From the NCBI GenBank assembly GCA_963662905.2, contig CAXXFD010000002.1, forward strand, positions 1-64,000: a DNA stretch of 64,000 nt, read 5' to 3'. Positions 37,817 to 48,300 of the stretch are shown piece after piece. The DNA comes from G963662905 sp963662905. GTDB taxonomy: Bacteria; Bacteroidota; Bacteroidia; Bacteroidales; WRLA01. Every line of letters starts with the position of its first letter. The first letter of the stretch is position 1. Under the pieces are notes generated by a model that was not told the DNA's origin, ran no database searches, and was given only the letters and a program-made list of their open reading frames with translations. Made by a program: the position numbers and the translations under genes.

Positions 37817-38757
37817 AATAAGATAACTTTAAGATAGAATTCAAGATAGTCATGTCTTTAAAATCCTTATATTCTGTGGTTTACGCCTTATAATTAATAT
37901 CAACGTGAAGACAGAAAACGAGAAATTATAAAATGGGGAGTAAGAAAAGAAGCACTTAAACAATGGGCTCATAAAGGGCTCAATAATTTATCGGCACGAT
38001 GAAAAGCATTATTTATCAGTAACTTAAGAAAGTCAAAAGGGCTCAGTAAGGGCTCAAAAAAGCAGTAAAAATTAAAAAGATTGAAATAAAAAATTACAAA
38101 GCTTTTTACGGAAAGCATGCCAATGAACCCTAAGGAATATATTTATAGTGCGAAACGACAAATACTACCCGGGAAGACAGACCTCCAAAGAACCAAAATT
38201 TTAAAGAGGATCTCCAATAATACGAACTTCTAATCCTTCTTTACATAAGGCTGCTATTAACACTGCAATGAGGGAGCTATTGAGGGAGCTTCGAATAACG
38301 TAAAAGAGCAGTTGACCCTGATACTAATGTCTATCCTTAAAAAAATGCAAAAGACTATTACCGTCCAAAACGGTTAAAATCCGTGAAGGATACCCACTTA
38401 AAAAAAAACTATGATTTACGATTTTGTGTATAAATTTGGACTTATGGGGGTTATTAATTTTTTGCTATTGATATCCAGAGTGTTATAGAGTGATTTTTAA
38501 TTTTTTTATGGATTTTTGTTGATTTCACATTTTTTTTGATAAAAATTTGTGTGCATTTTGCTTATAAATATACGTACAGAGGTGTTTATGAAATAGTTTT
38601 GATAAAATTCAGCCAATAAACTGTTGAAATTTGCATGATTTTGATCAATTTTGAAGAATTTTTGATGGAAAATGGCCGAATTTTAAGCAAATTATAGATT
38701 AAATCAGAGAATAAATCACAATTTTAGCATTTCTTCAAGCATTTCGGAATATATCAC
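37817..38757. other. Decayed, very AT-rich stretch
   Basis: No intact gene. At about 38059-38133 a short frame reads KIKKIEIKNYKAFYGKH, which recalls the start of RecF/OLD-type AAA ATPases and may be a remnant. The last 350 bases are almost free of G and C. The left end of the integrative element may lie here, but I could not find a copy of its tRNA-type end. Confidence 0.4.
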
Positions 38758-39891
38758 CTAATGAAAAGGAGAAAACCTTTGGAGGAAAACACCCGGCAAG
38801 TATTTCGGCTTTTCTTTTGTGCCGCTGAATAATTCCAGAGTGCTGCTCTCCGTTTTTGCGATGCCATTCTCCTCAATACTCCTCTTTTTTACTGGAGGAA
38901 TCGTATCAAATTTTTGATTAGGTGTTTCTTGATCTTGCTCTGCAATCGAATTGAATTGATTCAGTTCAAAATTTAATAGAAAATCAGCCAGGTCAGCACC
39001 CTCTTCTTTCATCAACGCACTGGCTTTTCGTTCCAGTAAATCCGAAACAACTATTGAGCTTCCAGGCAAAAAGGATTTCATAAGCTCCGCTTTTTGCTTC
39101 CATTCCTGAAATACTTTGCCTGATTTGGAGAGATCGGGGAACAAGACAATGTTCCGGCCTTTCAAAACCTGCGAGACAGCCTCTTGATACCAACGGCAGC
39201 CATTAACACCACCCGTAGCCAGCCATATGAATTCAGGATAATAGGCAGCTGCAATCACAGCCGTTTTTTCTGATTCCACCAAAGCCACGGTTTTTTCAGG
39301 ATCCGATGCCAAAAGATGCTCCCCAAAGAAGCATTGCCGGAGATTAAATCCTTCAATCCCTAATAATGAGTGTACCCAGTTGATGTGAGGAAAAGGCTTT
39401 TTCACCCTTTTTCCGCTTAAAGGCTCATACAGCATAATCTTTCCTGTCCTGTACCTGCCCTGAATATCTTTTTGCCAGAATACGCTTGCACCTTCCCAGT
39501 GCCGTGACGTGCCAATTTCATACTTTTTGGCCAGCATATACGTCGTTTCTGCACCCAATAGACTGTTCAAAAAAATAAGCAGTTTGTTTTTATCATACTT
39601 CTTCATGCTCTCAAGAGCAATTCTTCCGTCAATAAAAGAAGGACGCCTTACTTCTTTTGACTTGATGGATACATCCACCGGAATAGGTTTATTCCAATCC
39701 GGTTTATTGTAACCATCAGCATAAGGATTGAGATGATAAGCACAGCTATCTTTTCGGTCACAGCAACCATACTGCACAGGGAGGTAACAATTCTCTGCAA
39801 CATCCTTATAGCGCACAAACCTCTTTTTACCACAGGAAGGGCATATGAATTTTTTACTTGATCGGTCGAGTTGAAAGCGATAATTGTTCAT
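38758..39891 (-). CDS. DUF6371/toprim-like zinc-finger protein
   Basis: 377 residues. The N-terminus has a primase-type zinc finger, CPSCGKKRF with a second CC-x-x-x-DSCAYH. In the middle, VALVESEKTAVIAA and IVLFPDLSKSGKVF are toprim motifs (E in the first strand, D-x-S in place of D-x-D). This is the layout of DUF6371 proteins found on Bacteroidota mobile elements, thought to help element replication. It lies directly downstream of the dyad TGGCA array. The C-terminal 90 residues are polar and unstructured. Confidence 0.75.
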   Translation of the reverse strand: MNNYRFQLDRSSKKFICPSCGKKRFVRYKDVAENCYLPVQYGCCDRKDSCAYHLNPYADGYNKPDWNKPIPVDVSIKSKEVRRPSFIDGRIALESMKKYDKNKLLIFLNSLLGAETTYMLAKKYEIGTSRHWEGASVFWQKDIQGRYRTGKIMLYEPLSGKRVKKPFPHINWVHSLLGIEGFNLRQCFFGEHLLASDPEKTVALVESEKTAVIAAAYYPEFIWLATGGVNGCRWYQEAVSQVLKGRNIVLFPDLSKSGKVFQEWKQKAELMKSFLPGSSIVVSDLLERKASALMKEEGADLADFLLNFELNQFNSIAEQDQETPNQKFDTIPPVKKRSIEENGIAKTESSTLELFSGTKEKPKYLPGVFLQRFSPFH

Positions 39892-39906
39892 TTGCTTTTT
39901 AGGTTA

Positions 39907-40119
39907 TGGCATTGTTGGCATTCCTGGCACTTTGATGATTATTTTGCTGTATATCAAACTTATATAGCCCCTATGGAATTGGCACTGTTTTGGCACAGAT
40001 GGCACAAGTGGAGTTTTTTTGTGCCAAGAGTGCCACAGGAGTGCCACGGATGTAGCGCCTACAAAATACATAAAATCAATCATTTATAGTGATTTGTGCC
40101 AAGAATGCCACCTGTGCCA
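39907..40119. repeat. Twelve-box TGGCA array with exact dyad symmetry
   Basis: TGGCA occurs at 39907, 39916, 39925, 39980, 39991 and 40000; its complement TGCCA at 40022, 40031, 40042, 40097, 40106 and 40115. The two halves mirror each other to the base about 40013, including the uneven 6-base gap inside the inner triplets and the 50-base gap between triplets. The array fills the space between a DUF3987 gene and a toprim gene. It looks like an iteron-type replication origin or operator. Confidence 0.85.
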
Positions 40120-40131
40120 CAGGTGAATTAA

Positions 40132-41520
40132 TTAAAAGAGTTTTTCGTATAGACCTGTTTGAATTTTTGTAAACAAATCTTTCTTGTATAGAAGGCGTTT
40201 GACACTGCGCCCGGAAATGTTGAACTTTTCCCCGGTAATGACCGCTTCTTTGGTCTGAACGGTTTCTGGCAAGGAAGCGTAAAATGATTTTTGCAAAAAC
40301 GTTAAACTGTCAGCAGGGCTGCCATCGAGCAGTGTGTAAGACACATATTTGGCGTTCTCTATGAAATATTCGCTCAGTTTAATAGCTGAGTTCACCGAAC
40401 GAAGGTTTATCTCTTTCGCTTCTGAACCCAAAGATGCAGCTTCAAGTAGTTCGATGATCAAGGCAAACCGTATAGTGTACGCTTCCATTTTAGCTAATAT
40501 GCCCAGAACAGGCTCATTAAGCGGATCATAGCTTAGCTTGATTAGTTTATTATGATATTCATAATAAGGGGCTTTAGCGTCCTTAGCTAATTTCAGCACT
40601 CTGGAGGGAGGTTCTTTAATACTTGCTTCGTTTGGAATATTGGATAGATGAAGCAAATTTTCTACAATATCCTTCCATTGTTGTTGAGTTTCAGGGCTCA
40701 ACTGCTTATCATTGAGTGGAGCCTTTTTTATATCATCGCGAATTGCAAATAGCATCCTGTCTGTGAAACCGTTTTCTATTCGATTTTTGAAAAGGCTCTG
40801 CAAGACACCTGGTTGGATTGTTCCGACTACTGAGATAAAAGGCTTCTTTATGAGTACTGGCTCACTGTTTATTCGGTTCACACGGATGGGCTTGCCGCTC
40901 CATGCAGTCAACCAAAATTCTTCCTGAGAACCTGGATTGTACCGGTTGAAATTTGCGATCCAACCTTTAAGTTCATCATAATTCACTCCAATTCCTTTGG
41001 GATTGATGCTATGCACCTTCACCAGTGCCTCCTGGGTAAAATCTGTGATTAGATATTGTTTCCAAATGGGATGAGACATTGAGTTGTCGTCATAACCTTG
41101 GGCGGTTTTCTCCTTTTTAGATAAACTTTGAATGTGATTCAGTTCCTGCCTCTCTTTCATGTACTTATCAAAAGCCAGACTATCTTTGTCTTCCAAAGGT
41201 TTTACTGCGAAACTCAAAGGGTGGCTCTTATTCAAGCCTCTTCTGGCTACCAAAGCGAGGTATAAAACAGCATTTTGAATAAATCCGTTCTTGATTTCCG
41301 CCATAAATGAATTTCCAATGGCTACGGAAGCAGTGAAAAGCATTGAGGCAGCAGTGAAATCCACAGGGAAATTTAGTGTAAAGTTGGTTTCCTCAATAAT
41401 GGATTGTACTGCCTTTGGAAGTGCATCAACAGGAAAAGGGTTCCTGATATTGTTTTGCGGATCAGACATTTTTTTGATATCGTGCAAATCTACTTCGGAT
41501 AAACCTGTTTTATTTTCCAT
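40132..41520 (-). CDS. DUF3987 primase/helicase-like protein
   Basis: 462 residues, starting FPVDALPKAVQSIIEE after a short lead, then ASMLFTASVAIGNSFMAEI and LALVARRGLNKSHPL, the signature of DUF3987. GVNYDELKGWIANFNRY and VVGTIQPGVLQ follow. The family occurs on mobile elements and is taken to be a replication protein with a RecA/primase-helicase-like core; the usual GxxGxGKS lysine loop appears here as RRGLNKS. The start overlaps the end of the HTH gene by 11 bases, so they are co-translated. Confidence 0.8.
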   Translation of the reverse strand: MENKTGLSEVDLHDIKKMSDPQNNIRNPFPVDALPKAVQSIIEETNFTLNFPVDFTAASMLFTASVAIGNSFMAEIKNGFIQNAVLYLALVARRGLNKSHPLSFAVKPLEDKDSLAFDKYMKERQELNHIQSLSKKEKTAQGYDDNSMSHPIWKQYLITDFTQEALVKVHSINPKGIGVNYDELKGWIANFNRYNPGSQEEFWLTAWSGKPIRVNRINSEPVLIKKPFISVVGTIQPGVLQSLFKNRIENGFTDRMLFAIRDDIKKAPLNDKQLSPETQQQWKDIVENLLHLSNIPNEASIKEPPSRVLKLAKDAKAPYYEYHNKLIKLSYDPLNEPVLGILAKMEAYTIRFALIIELLEAASLGSEAKEINLRSVNSAIKLSEYFIENAKYVSYTLLDGSPADSLTFLQKSFYASLPETVQTKEAVITGEKFNISGRSVKRLLYKKDLFTKIQTGLYEKLF

Positions 41521-41833
41521 GCTTCAACCGTCTTTGAGCGTTACGAGCCATCTCGACTCTTTCTGAATTTGTGGGAACCCGCTTGCCGTCACGATAAGCT
41601 TCAATTTCGCTACGTTTATAGGAAATCTCCCTACCACTTTTATAGTAAGGTATTTCGTTCCTGTGTCGCAGCTGAGCCAGATAGCTCACTTTGCAGCCCA
41701 GTATTTCGGCAGCCTCTTTGTTGTTGATTTGCTCTGATGGAGGAGCTGAGGGTTCTAAAAGCATTTTGATTTTTGATGCTACTTTTTCTGCCAGAGCATC
41801 TGCGTCGATTGAAATGAATGGAATGTTTGCCAT
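41510..41833 (-). CDS. Excisionase-like HTH_17 protein
   Basis: 107 residues. A MerR-type helix-turn-helix, NNKEAAEILGCKVSYLAQLR with the wing YYKSGREISYKRSEIEAY, is typical of HTH_17/Xis-like proteins on Bacteroidota elements. It probably controls excision or element gene expression with the integrase. It is the first gene of the HTH-DUF3987-DUF6371 run. Confidence 0.8.
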   Translation of the reverse strand: MANIPFISIDADALAEKVASKIKMLLEPSAPPSEQINNKEAAEILGCKVSYLAQLRHRNEIPYYKSGREISYKRSEIEAYRDGKRVPTNSERVEMARNAQRRLKHGK

Positions 41834-41929
41834 AATATTTAAAATTAAATTATGGCTGCAAATGTATTATTCGGAAGTCGGGGTACTCGAGGTATCTCTA
41901 GTAGTAGATTTATTTATTTTTAGAATCGT

Positions 41930-43219
41930 TTATTCAACTCCTTCATATATAACCTGTTCAATGTTTTTCCTGACCTTTATACCCTTTTCTTTTCCCTTGT
42001 CATTATAAACAAGCTCGATGGCTTTATTTATTAGTTTTAAATGAGCCCTCATTTTTTTTTTGCTTTTAAAATCTTCTATGCAGTAATCCGGGTTATCACG
42101 CCCGTGATTATGGTATGTAATGCAATCGCTTACTTTGAGATGCTTAGTTCTATTGTATTTAGCTATGACATTATTCACGCGCGCACTATCTATACGATCT
42201 CCATTGAAATAGCACAAATACCCAAATACCCTGGCCGAAACTGATTCATCATTTATTACCTCGCTAATGTAACCGGCGAAATTGCCTTCATCATCAATAT
42301 AATATTTGTCAATCTCGGATTCTTGTGTAATTTGAATTGGTGCGCTCTGTTCTGTCTTTTGAACTCCATGAGCCTTTTTTATTTTTTCTATCATTTGTTC
42401 TTTCTTCTCCTTTACTTCCTGAAAAGAGAATGGGAGGTTTTCTCCATTCGGATCCTGCATATAGTTTAGCAATTCCTTGCGGATATTAAATTCGACCTTG
42501 TCGCCATTATCGATTTCAAATGAATAAGTACCTATGCCCTGAAACCCACTATTGTCAATCATTGCTTTTAAATATGGTTTGTTTTGGGTAAGCAGAGTCT
42601 TAAGCGTTTGATTAAGATAACAATTCGTCAGGTCTTTTTTAATTTCCTCAATCGCTTTATGGTCTTCTGGCCATTTTTCCTGAAAAACATAAAGATCAGC
42701 AATAATAAGAGCATATTCCTGAACCATCTCCTTATCAATATCTTCTTTATTTTCATTTTGCAAATAAAATACCACAGCAAGTATAGACACGACTTCACTC
42801 ATCATTAGGATGGGTTTTATGTCAATTTGATGATTATTTTGATAGTAATCAATAGCTGGTTGAAAATATTCAATCATATAGTCGTTGAAGTAGTTTTCTA
42901 AGAGATATTTGGATAGCTTTGTTTTCTCTAGTGGATTAATGCAAGAAAGCATGTTTTCTTCCGGGTAATTAGATATGGTATATGGAGAAAATAGCGTATT
43001 AAAATGTTCTTCTAACCAATCATCTAATATGTCATTATGATAGAGTTTGTATGCATCATTCACAGACTGTATTGTTATCCATATTCCTGCTTCGTCGCGG
43101 AATTCAGGAGCGACCCCGTATTGAGCAATAAACTTATCTACTTGCTTTCTAAAATGTTTTTCAATTATCGGATGTAGTTTATCATCATTCATTGAGTCCT
43201 GTAATTCTTTCATATTCAT
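41930..43219 (-). CDS. Unknown element-encoded protein
   Basis: 429 residues, acidic, no signal peptide. The N-terminal 220 residues are helical; GTYSFEIDNGDKVEFNIRKE and a lysine-rich segment follow, and the C-terminal 130 residues contain FGYLCYFNGDRIDSARV and RAHLKLINKAIELV. No known domain is visible. Genes of similar size and place are common between integrase and HTH gene on such elements. Start at 43219 or 43213 (both ATG). Confidence 0.55.
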   Translation of the reverse strand: MNMKELQDSMNDDKLHPIIEKHFRKQVDKFIAQYGVAPEFRDEAGIWITIQSVNDAYKLYHNDILDDWLEEHFNTLFSPYTISNYPEENMLSCINPLEKTKLSKYLLENYFNDYMIEYFQPAIDYYQNNHQIDIKPILMMSEVVSILAVVFYLQNENKEDIDKEMVQEYALIIADLYVFQEKWPEDHKAIEEIKKDLTNCYLNQTLKTLLTQNKPYLKAMIDNSGFQGIGTYSFEIDNGDKVEFNIRKELLNYMQDPNGENLPFSFQEVKEKKEQMIEKIKKAHGVQKTEQSAPIQITQESEIDKYYIDDEGNFAGYISEVINDESVSARVFGYLCYFNGDRIDSARVNNVIAKYNRTKHLKVSDCITYHNHGRDNPDYCIEDFKSKKKMRAHLKLINKAIELVYNDKGKEKGIKVRKNIEQVIYEGVE

Positions 43220-43697
43220 TTGGTTTTAAACTTTTGAATATTTTTTATTATTTCTTAGAATCTATTTTTAAAGGATTTATACTCTATTTTCATTGTTTAG
43301 ATTCCTTATTATTTGTGCAGAGCCGATAAGTCGGATATGCACTATTAAGGACACAAATACAAAAATACATAAATTTTTTATAACTAAATCTGTATAATGA
43401 ATTTTAGGAATTGTTAATCTGGTGTATGGATAGATCATTCAAATTAAGTAATATTGTCAGTCAATCGCATTCTGGAAAAACTTTTCGAATCGGACGGGTC
43501 AGTATCGCCGGATTAGTGGGTCAATATGACCGGAATCTGCACTCCTTGATTTTCAAGGCTGCTATAGCATTGTTTTGCCGCTTTCTTATTAATGACCCAA
43601 AAACAGGGGGCGGTTAGCTCCTATTTAATTACCTGGTAGTTATATGTCTAAATATTAAGTCCGCTTGTTTGTGAAGCCAGGAATTAATATCACTAAT
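43220..43697. other. Intergenic with IS21-type end at 43478-43543
   Basis: No gene. CGAATCGGACGGGTCAGTAT and GTGGGTCAATATGACCGG, ending CTGCA at 43543, is a diverged third copy of the inverted end seen at 34359 and 37392. The element therefore once took IS21-type insertions as well. Confidence 0.5.
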
Positions 43698-44972
43698 TTA
43701 AATTAGGTTTCCTGACATATCTTCCATGGTGTCCAGACCCAAAGATTCTAAATATGCCGTGGTAGTAGAACTATTGCAATGTCCCATTGACTCTCCAATT
43801 GCTTCAGTGGGTACTCCAGCCATTTTTTGTACCGTGGCATATGAATGCCTTGCAGTGTATGTTTTTATAGGTTTGTCAATCCCTAATTCTATTCGTATGC
43901 CCTCCATTGTCTTGTTAATGTTTTTAACAGTTTGTTTTATTTTTTTGAAAGCATCCTCTGTGCTCATGTGATGGTTTAGCACTGGAAAAATATAGTTATC
44001 TGCTGAATTATCTTTGTTTCCCCATTTTTGGATAATATTTTTTAGTAACGGGTGAAGGAATACTTGTATTTGAATAGGATGGCTTTTTTGTGTTTTAGCT
44101 CTTTGAAATATTATTAGGTTTTCTCTAATATTTCTGAACTTGAGATTAAAAATATCCTTAGGGTTCATTCCGTTGGCTAGATATGAGAATATCCACATAT
44201 CTCTATGGAATTTTTGGTTATCTGTTTTTAGTTCTATTGTGATGATGGAGCTTATCTGTTTCTTGCTTATGGCTTTTTTCTTATTGTTTGCTATTGGGAT
44301 TTTATATCCTTTTTTCCCGAATGGATAAAGCGGAGGAGGAAGTTTCCCCCTGTCTAATTCATCGTTAAATATCTTGCGTAAACACCTTAGATAAATGCCA
44401 ACAGTAGTAATACTCCTGCCATTTTTATTCGTCATCCATAATTCATATTTTTTGAGCCATTCAGGAGTTATTTGAGTGAATTCCAGTCTATCTTTTCCTG
44501 TAAATTTCTTGAGACTGCTTAAAGTATTTTTATAAGCATCCAATGAGCTAAATCGCTCTTCCTTTTTAAGCTGTCTGATATATATATCGAGAGCGGTAAA
44601 AGTATCCCCATTGACCAGCTTGTCTTGACCGACCCATAATTCCTTAAATAAGTCAAATGTAAAAGCCCCTTTTTCTGAGAGTATTTCTTTAATGAGGTTT
44701 CGAGCGGAGGATTCAACATCGCCAACAAAATTCAGCATTTCTCGGGTTTGTTTGTTCCGATGTGATTTTGCTCTTAGTTGTTGAAAATCAATATTAGACT
44801 TTACTTTGGTCGCCATTGGGTTGCCATCGGGATCATTTATTGTCCAATACTTTCGCTTTCGCTCATAGGTAACTCTTAATTTGATGGGCATTCTTCCATC
44901 TTTTAGTGGGTGTGCATTATCTGCTACAACTTGTGCTAATGGAAGTATAATTTTCTGGTCTTTTGAATTCAT
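43698..44972 (-). CDS. Tyrosine site-specific integrase
   Basis: 424 residues from ATG 44972; an upstream frame to 45020 adds 16 unlikely residues. An arm-type DNA-binding domain (IKLRVTYERKRKYWTI), a core-binding SAM-like domain, and the catalytic domain follow. TYTARHSYATVQKMAG holds the R-H pair, GHCNSSTTTAYLESL the final H and the Y nucleophile. Where the first catalytic arginine is usual the sequence is NGMNPKDIFNLKF, with N; IntDOT-type Bacteroidota integrases also lack this arginine. It lies 155 bases from the tRNA-type att site. Confidence 0.92.
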   Translation of the reverse strand: MNSKDQKIILPLAQVVADNAHPLKDGRMPIKLRVTYERKRKYWTINDPDGNPMATKVKSNIDFQQLRAKSHRNKQTREMLNFVGDVESSARNLIKEILSEKGAFTFDLFKELWVGQDKLVNGDTFTALDIYIRQLKKEERFSSLDAYKNTLSSLKKFTGKDRLEFTQITPEWLKKYELWMTNKNGRSITTVGIYLRCLRKIFNDELDRGKLPPPLYPFGKKGYKIPIANNKKKAISKKQISSIITIELKTDNQKFHRDMWIFSYLANGMNPKDIFNLKFRNIRENLIIFQRAKTQKSHPIQIQVFLHPLLKNIIQKWGNKDNSADNYIFPVLNHHMSTEDAFKKIKQTVKNINKTMEGIRIELGIDKPIKTYTARHSYATVQKMAGVPTEAIGESMGHCNSSTTTAYLESLGLDTMEDMSGNLI

Positions 44973-45127
44973 AATATAAGAGTTGAGGTTTTCTACAAAG
45001 GTACACAAAAAGGTACACAAAACTATAAATTAGACTAAAAACTTGTTAAGTCCGTAATTAGCAGCATAGTTTAAAGTGTTGAATTATAAGGTATTATAAA
45101 TTTGAATAAATTCATATAAATTAATTG

Positions 45128-45178
45128 AACCTGACTACGGATCAGGAGGTTAGGGGTTCGAATCCCTTCGGGTTCACA
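45128..45178 (+). other. tRNA-Arg(ACG) 3' half, attachment-site remnant
   Basis: The anticodon arm CCTGA-CTACGGA-TCAGG (45130-45146, anticodon ACG) is followed by a variable loop, the T arm around GGTTCGAATCCC and the acceptor strand CGGGTTC. The 5' acceptor strand and D arm are absent upstream. This is how a tRNA gene looks at the far side of an element that integrated into its 3' half; the integrase gene beside it fits. Confidence 0.75.
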
Positions 45179-45180
45179 AA

Positions 45181-45207
45181 GCCTGTCAGATATCTGGCAG
45201 GCTTTTT
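45181..45207 (+). terminator. Terminator of the former tRNA gene
   Basis: GCCTGTCAGATATCTGGCAG-GC is a near-perfect palindrome (45181-45202) followed by TTTTT. It follows the tRNA end by a few bases, so it is probably the original tRNA terminator and the start of undisturbed chromosome. Confidence 0.8.
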
Positions 45208-45354
45208 CGTTTTTAAATATATCAGGTGTTTTGTAGGCAGAAAAAATTCTCTTCACTTCTCTTGTGAATAAATGCTGATAAATTTCCTAAAACAATAATT
45301 TGCTGTTAACTAATTTTGAAACGGTTTAAGTTTATTGAACAAATCAAAAATACT

Positions 45355-48300
45355 ATGTCATCTTTCGGAAAAACCTGGTGGGGAGAACAATGGTTAAACT
45401 CACTCAACAATATTGATTACAGCAACCGTTTGCCCCGTGGCGCAACTTATGCAAGAAAAGGTGCTGTCAAAAAGATCAGTATCAAAGGAAACCATATCGC
45501 TGCAAAAGTTCAGGGCACACGTGTGCGTCCTTATAATATTGATGTTATCATGCCACCGTTTTTTGATCCGGAACTCAGCAATTTTATTAAAGAACTTAGC
45601 CGAAGGCCTGCTATAATCTCTAAAATGCTCAACAGGGAGCTGGATCCCGCTGTGCTGTCCCTCGCCGAACAATTCAACTTAAAAGTTTTTCCAAAGCAAT
45701 GGAGCGACCTGAAAATGAACTGTTCCTGCCCCGATTGGGCTGTTCCTTGCAAACATCTGGCAAGTGTTATTTACAAAGTTTCGGCAGAAATTGATAATAA
45801 CCCCTTTCTGGTTTTTACGCTTCATAATGTTGATTTACTGGCTGAACTGGAGAAATTGGGCATTGTAATCAAAAAAGAAAATACAGAAATTCCGCAACTT
45901 CGGAAATTATATTTTCAAAAAGACAAAATGGCCGGGGATTATAATCCGGATGATGCGTATAAAAAATTATCTTTTTCCAGCTTAAAGCCAATAGATGAGG
46001 CGCTTACTTCGCTGCTCACTCCCTTTCCTCCTTTTTATACCGCATCAAAATCTGATTTCCGTGAAAAATACAAAGGGCATCTACGAAGTATTGTAAAAAG
46101 TGTACAGAAAGTTGCTAAAGGAAAAATTAGTTTGCCTGCTTTTTTTGAAGAAGCATATTCGGATCATTCAGGATTAGGATATCATTCAGAGAATACTCTG
46201 ATAATGGACAATAGTTTTAAAGCGCGCGTTTTTATAAATGGGCAATCCTATTCCGTTGGTGATTTTTTAAGCAGCTTGTCGCAGATACAAAGTTCAAAAA
46301 CATTGGATTATCAGCCTTCTACGGCCTCTCTGCATACTGCTTTGCATTTTGCTGTGCAATTGGTTGCCAATGGAGCAATCATTCCCCAAATTGTTCAGAT
46401 TCCGGGAAAATCCTTTGCTATACGCTGGCTTCCTGCTGTTTTGAGCAAGGACGTTAAAAAACTCAATGACGAACTGGAAACAATGCTCCCACCGGAGCTT
46501 TTTGTGTGGCAGGAAGAAAACCGTAAAATAAAAGTCAGTAAAGACAGGGCAATGAATCTTTTGTCACTATTTATTACTGAAATTGTGCAATTAGCCTGTG
46601 TCAAAGCGGATAAAGATATTTTTGAGAGACTCTTTTTCAATTCGTTATGCTATCCTTTCAATCAGCCGGGAGAGGAAGAACTGGCAGGAGGAATACAAAG
46701 CTGGTTGCAAAAATTCTATATTACTCAGGGCAACTATAAGCCTATGCTTTTGGTTGAAGAATTGGAAGACGAGAAATTTCGGATAAGTATGCAAATTGAA
46801 AACAGCAAAGAAGCAAACAGTTTGCCATTTCCGCTAAAAGAAGTACTCAAATCCGAAACTTTTAACCATATACGTTATGAAATACTCCAGTCTATCGCTC
46901 AATTGAGTAGTTTCATCAAAGGGCTTGATGATTATATAAATACATCCGGAGAGCAGGAAATAGTCATGGACAATTTAGCCTTTGCACCTTTCCTAATGGA
47001 GCTGATCCCGGCTATTCGCCTGCTGGATATTTCGGTGATGCTGCCCAAATCGCTTAAAAATATCCTGACCCCAAAAGCCAGTGTGCGCCTTGAAGCCAAC
47101 GACACTACACAAGGATTCCTGAAACTCAATGACCTGATGAGCTTTGAATGGCAGGTTGCTATCGGCGCTACGGTCATGGGCGAAGAGGAGTTCAGAAAAT
47201 TGCTTAGTACATCATCGGGGCTGATAAAATTCAAAAGCAATTATATTTACGCCGAACAGCAGGATATTGAGAAATTGTACAAACATTTTCATCAGTCCAA
47301 AGGAATGTCTGCTTTTGAGATGCTCCGAACAGCACTTTCCGGCGAATATCATGGTGCGCGGGTTGCATTGAGCGATGAAGTAATAAAGCTCATTGAAAAA
47401 CTGACAAACTTCAGGGAAATTGACCTTCCTCAAAATCTACAGGCCAAACTACGTCCCTATCAAAAAAGAGGCTATTCCTGGGTTTACCGCAATGCGCAAA
47501 TCGGCTTTGGCTCTGTTCTGGCCGATGATATGGGGCTTGGAAAAACCCTGCAAGTAATTGCTACAATATTGAAATTCAAAGAAGAAGGACTGCTTGATAA
47601 AAAGAAAGCTCTTGTGGTTGCCCCCACCGGCCTGCTCACAAACTGGCAGGCTGAAGTGAAAAAATTTGCTCCTTCATTACAAACAGTCATATATCATGGC
47701 GCAAATCGTAAACTGGATTGTATCGACCAATCGGATATTTTATTGACATCCTATGGAATTGCTCGTAGTGATGCCGATATACTTAAAAAGAAAAAATGGC
47801 AGGCGGTGGTCATCGATGAAGCTCAAAACATCAAAAACCAAAGGACTGCACAAACCAAAGCCATTAAATCCATCAAAGCAGATACTTTTATCGCGATGAG
47901 CGGAACACCGGTCGAAAACCGCCTTAGCGAATTTTGGAGTATCATGGATTACAGCAATCGTGGCTTTTTGGGCAGCCAAAAAGAATTTTCAGAAACTTAT
48001 GCTAATCCGATCGAACAGCTTAATGATAAAAATACAGCCGAAAAGTTAAAAATGGTCACTTCTCCATTCCTTATGCGACGGCTGAAAAGCGACAAGAGCA
48101 TTATCTCCGACCTGCCCGAAAAAATCGAAATCGACAGTTTCGCATCGCTTAACAAAGAACAAGCCAGCTTGTATCAAAGCACTTTGATAGAAGCGATGGA
48201 AGTCATTGAAAAAGCACCAACCGACGATAGTAAAAAACTTTTTGTACGTCAGGGACTAGTACTGCAAATGATTTTGGCTTTGAAACAAATTTGCAACCAC

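Noticed and set aside
43411..43617. 68-codon frame near the integrase
   Set aside because: It covers an IS21-type end repeat and intergenic DNA, so it is not a gene.
45121..45178. Complete tRNA-Arg gene
   Set aside because: The 5' acceptor strand and D arm are missing upstream; only the 3' half is present.
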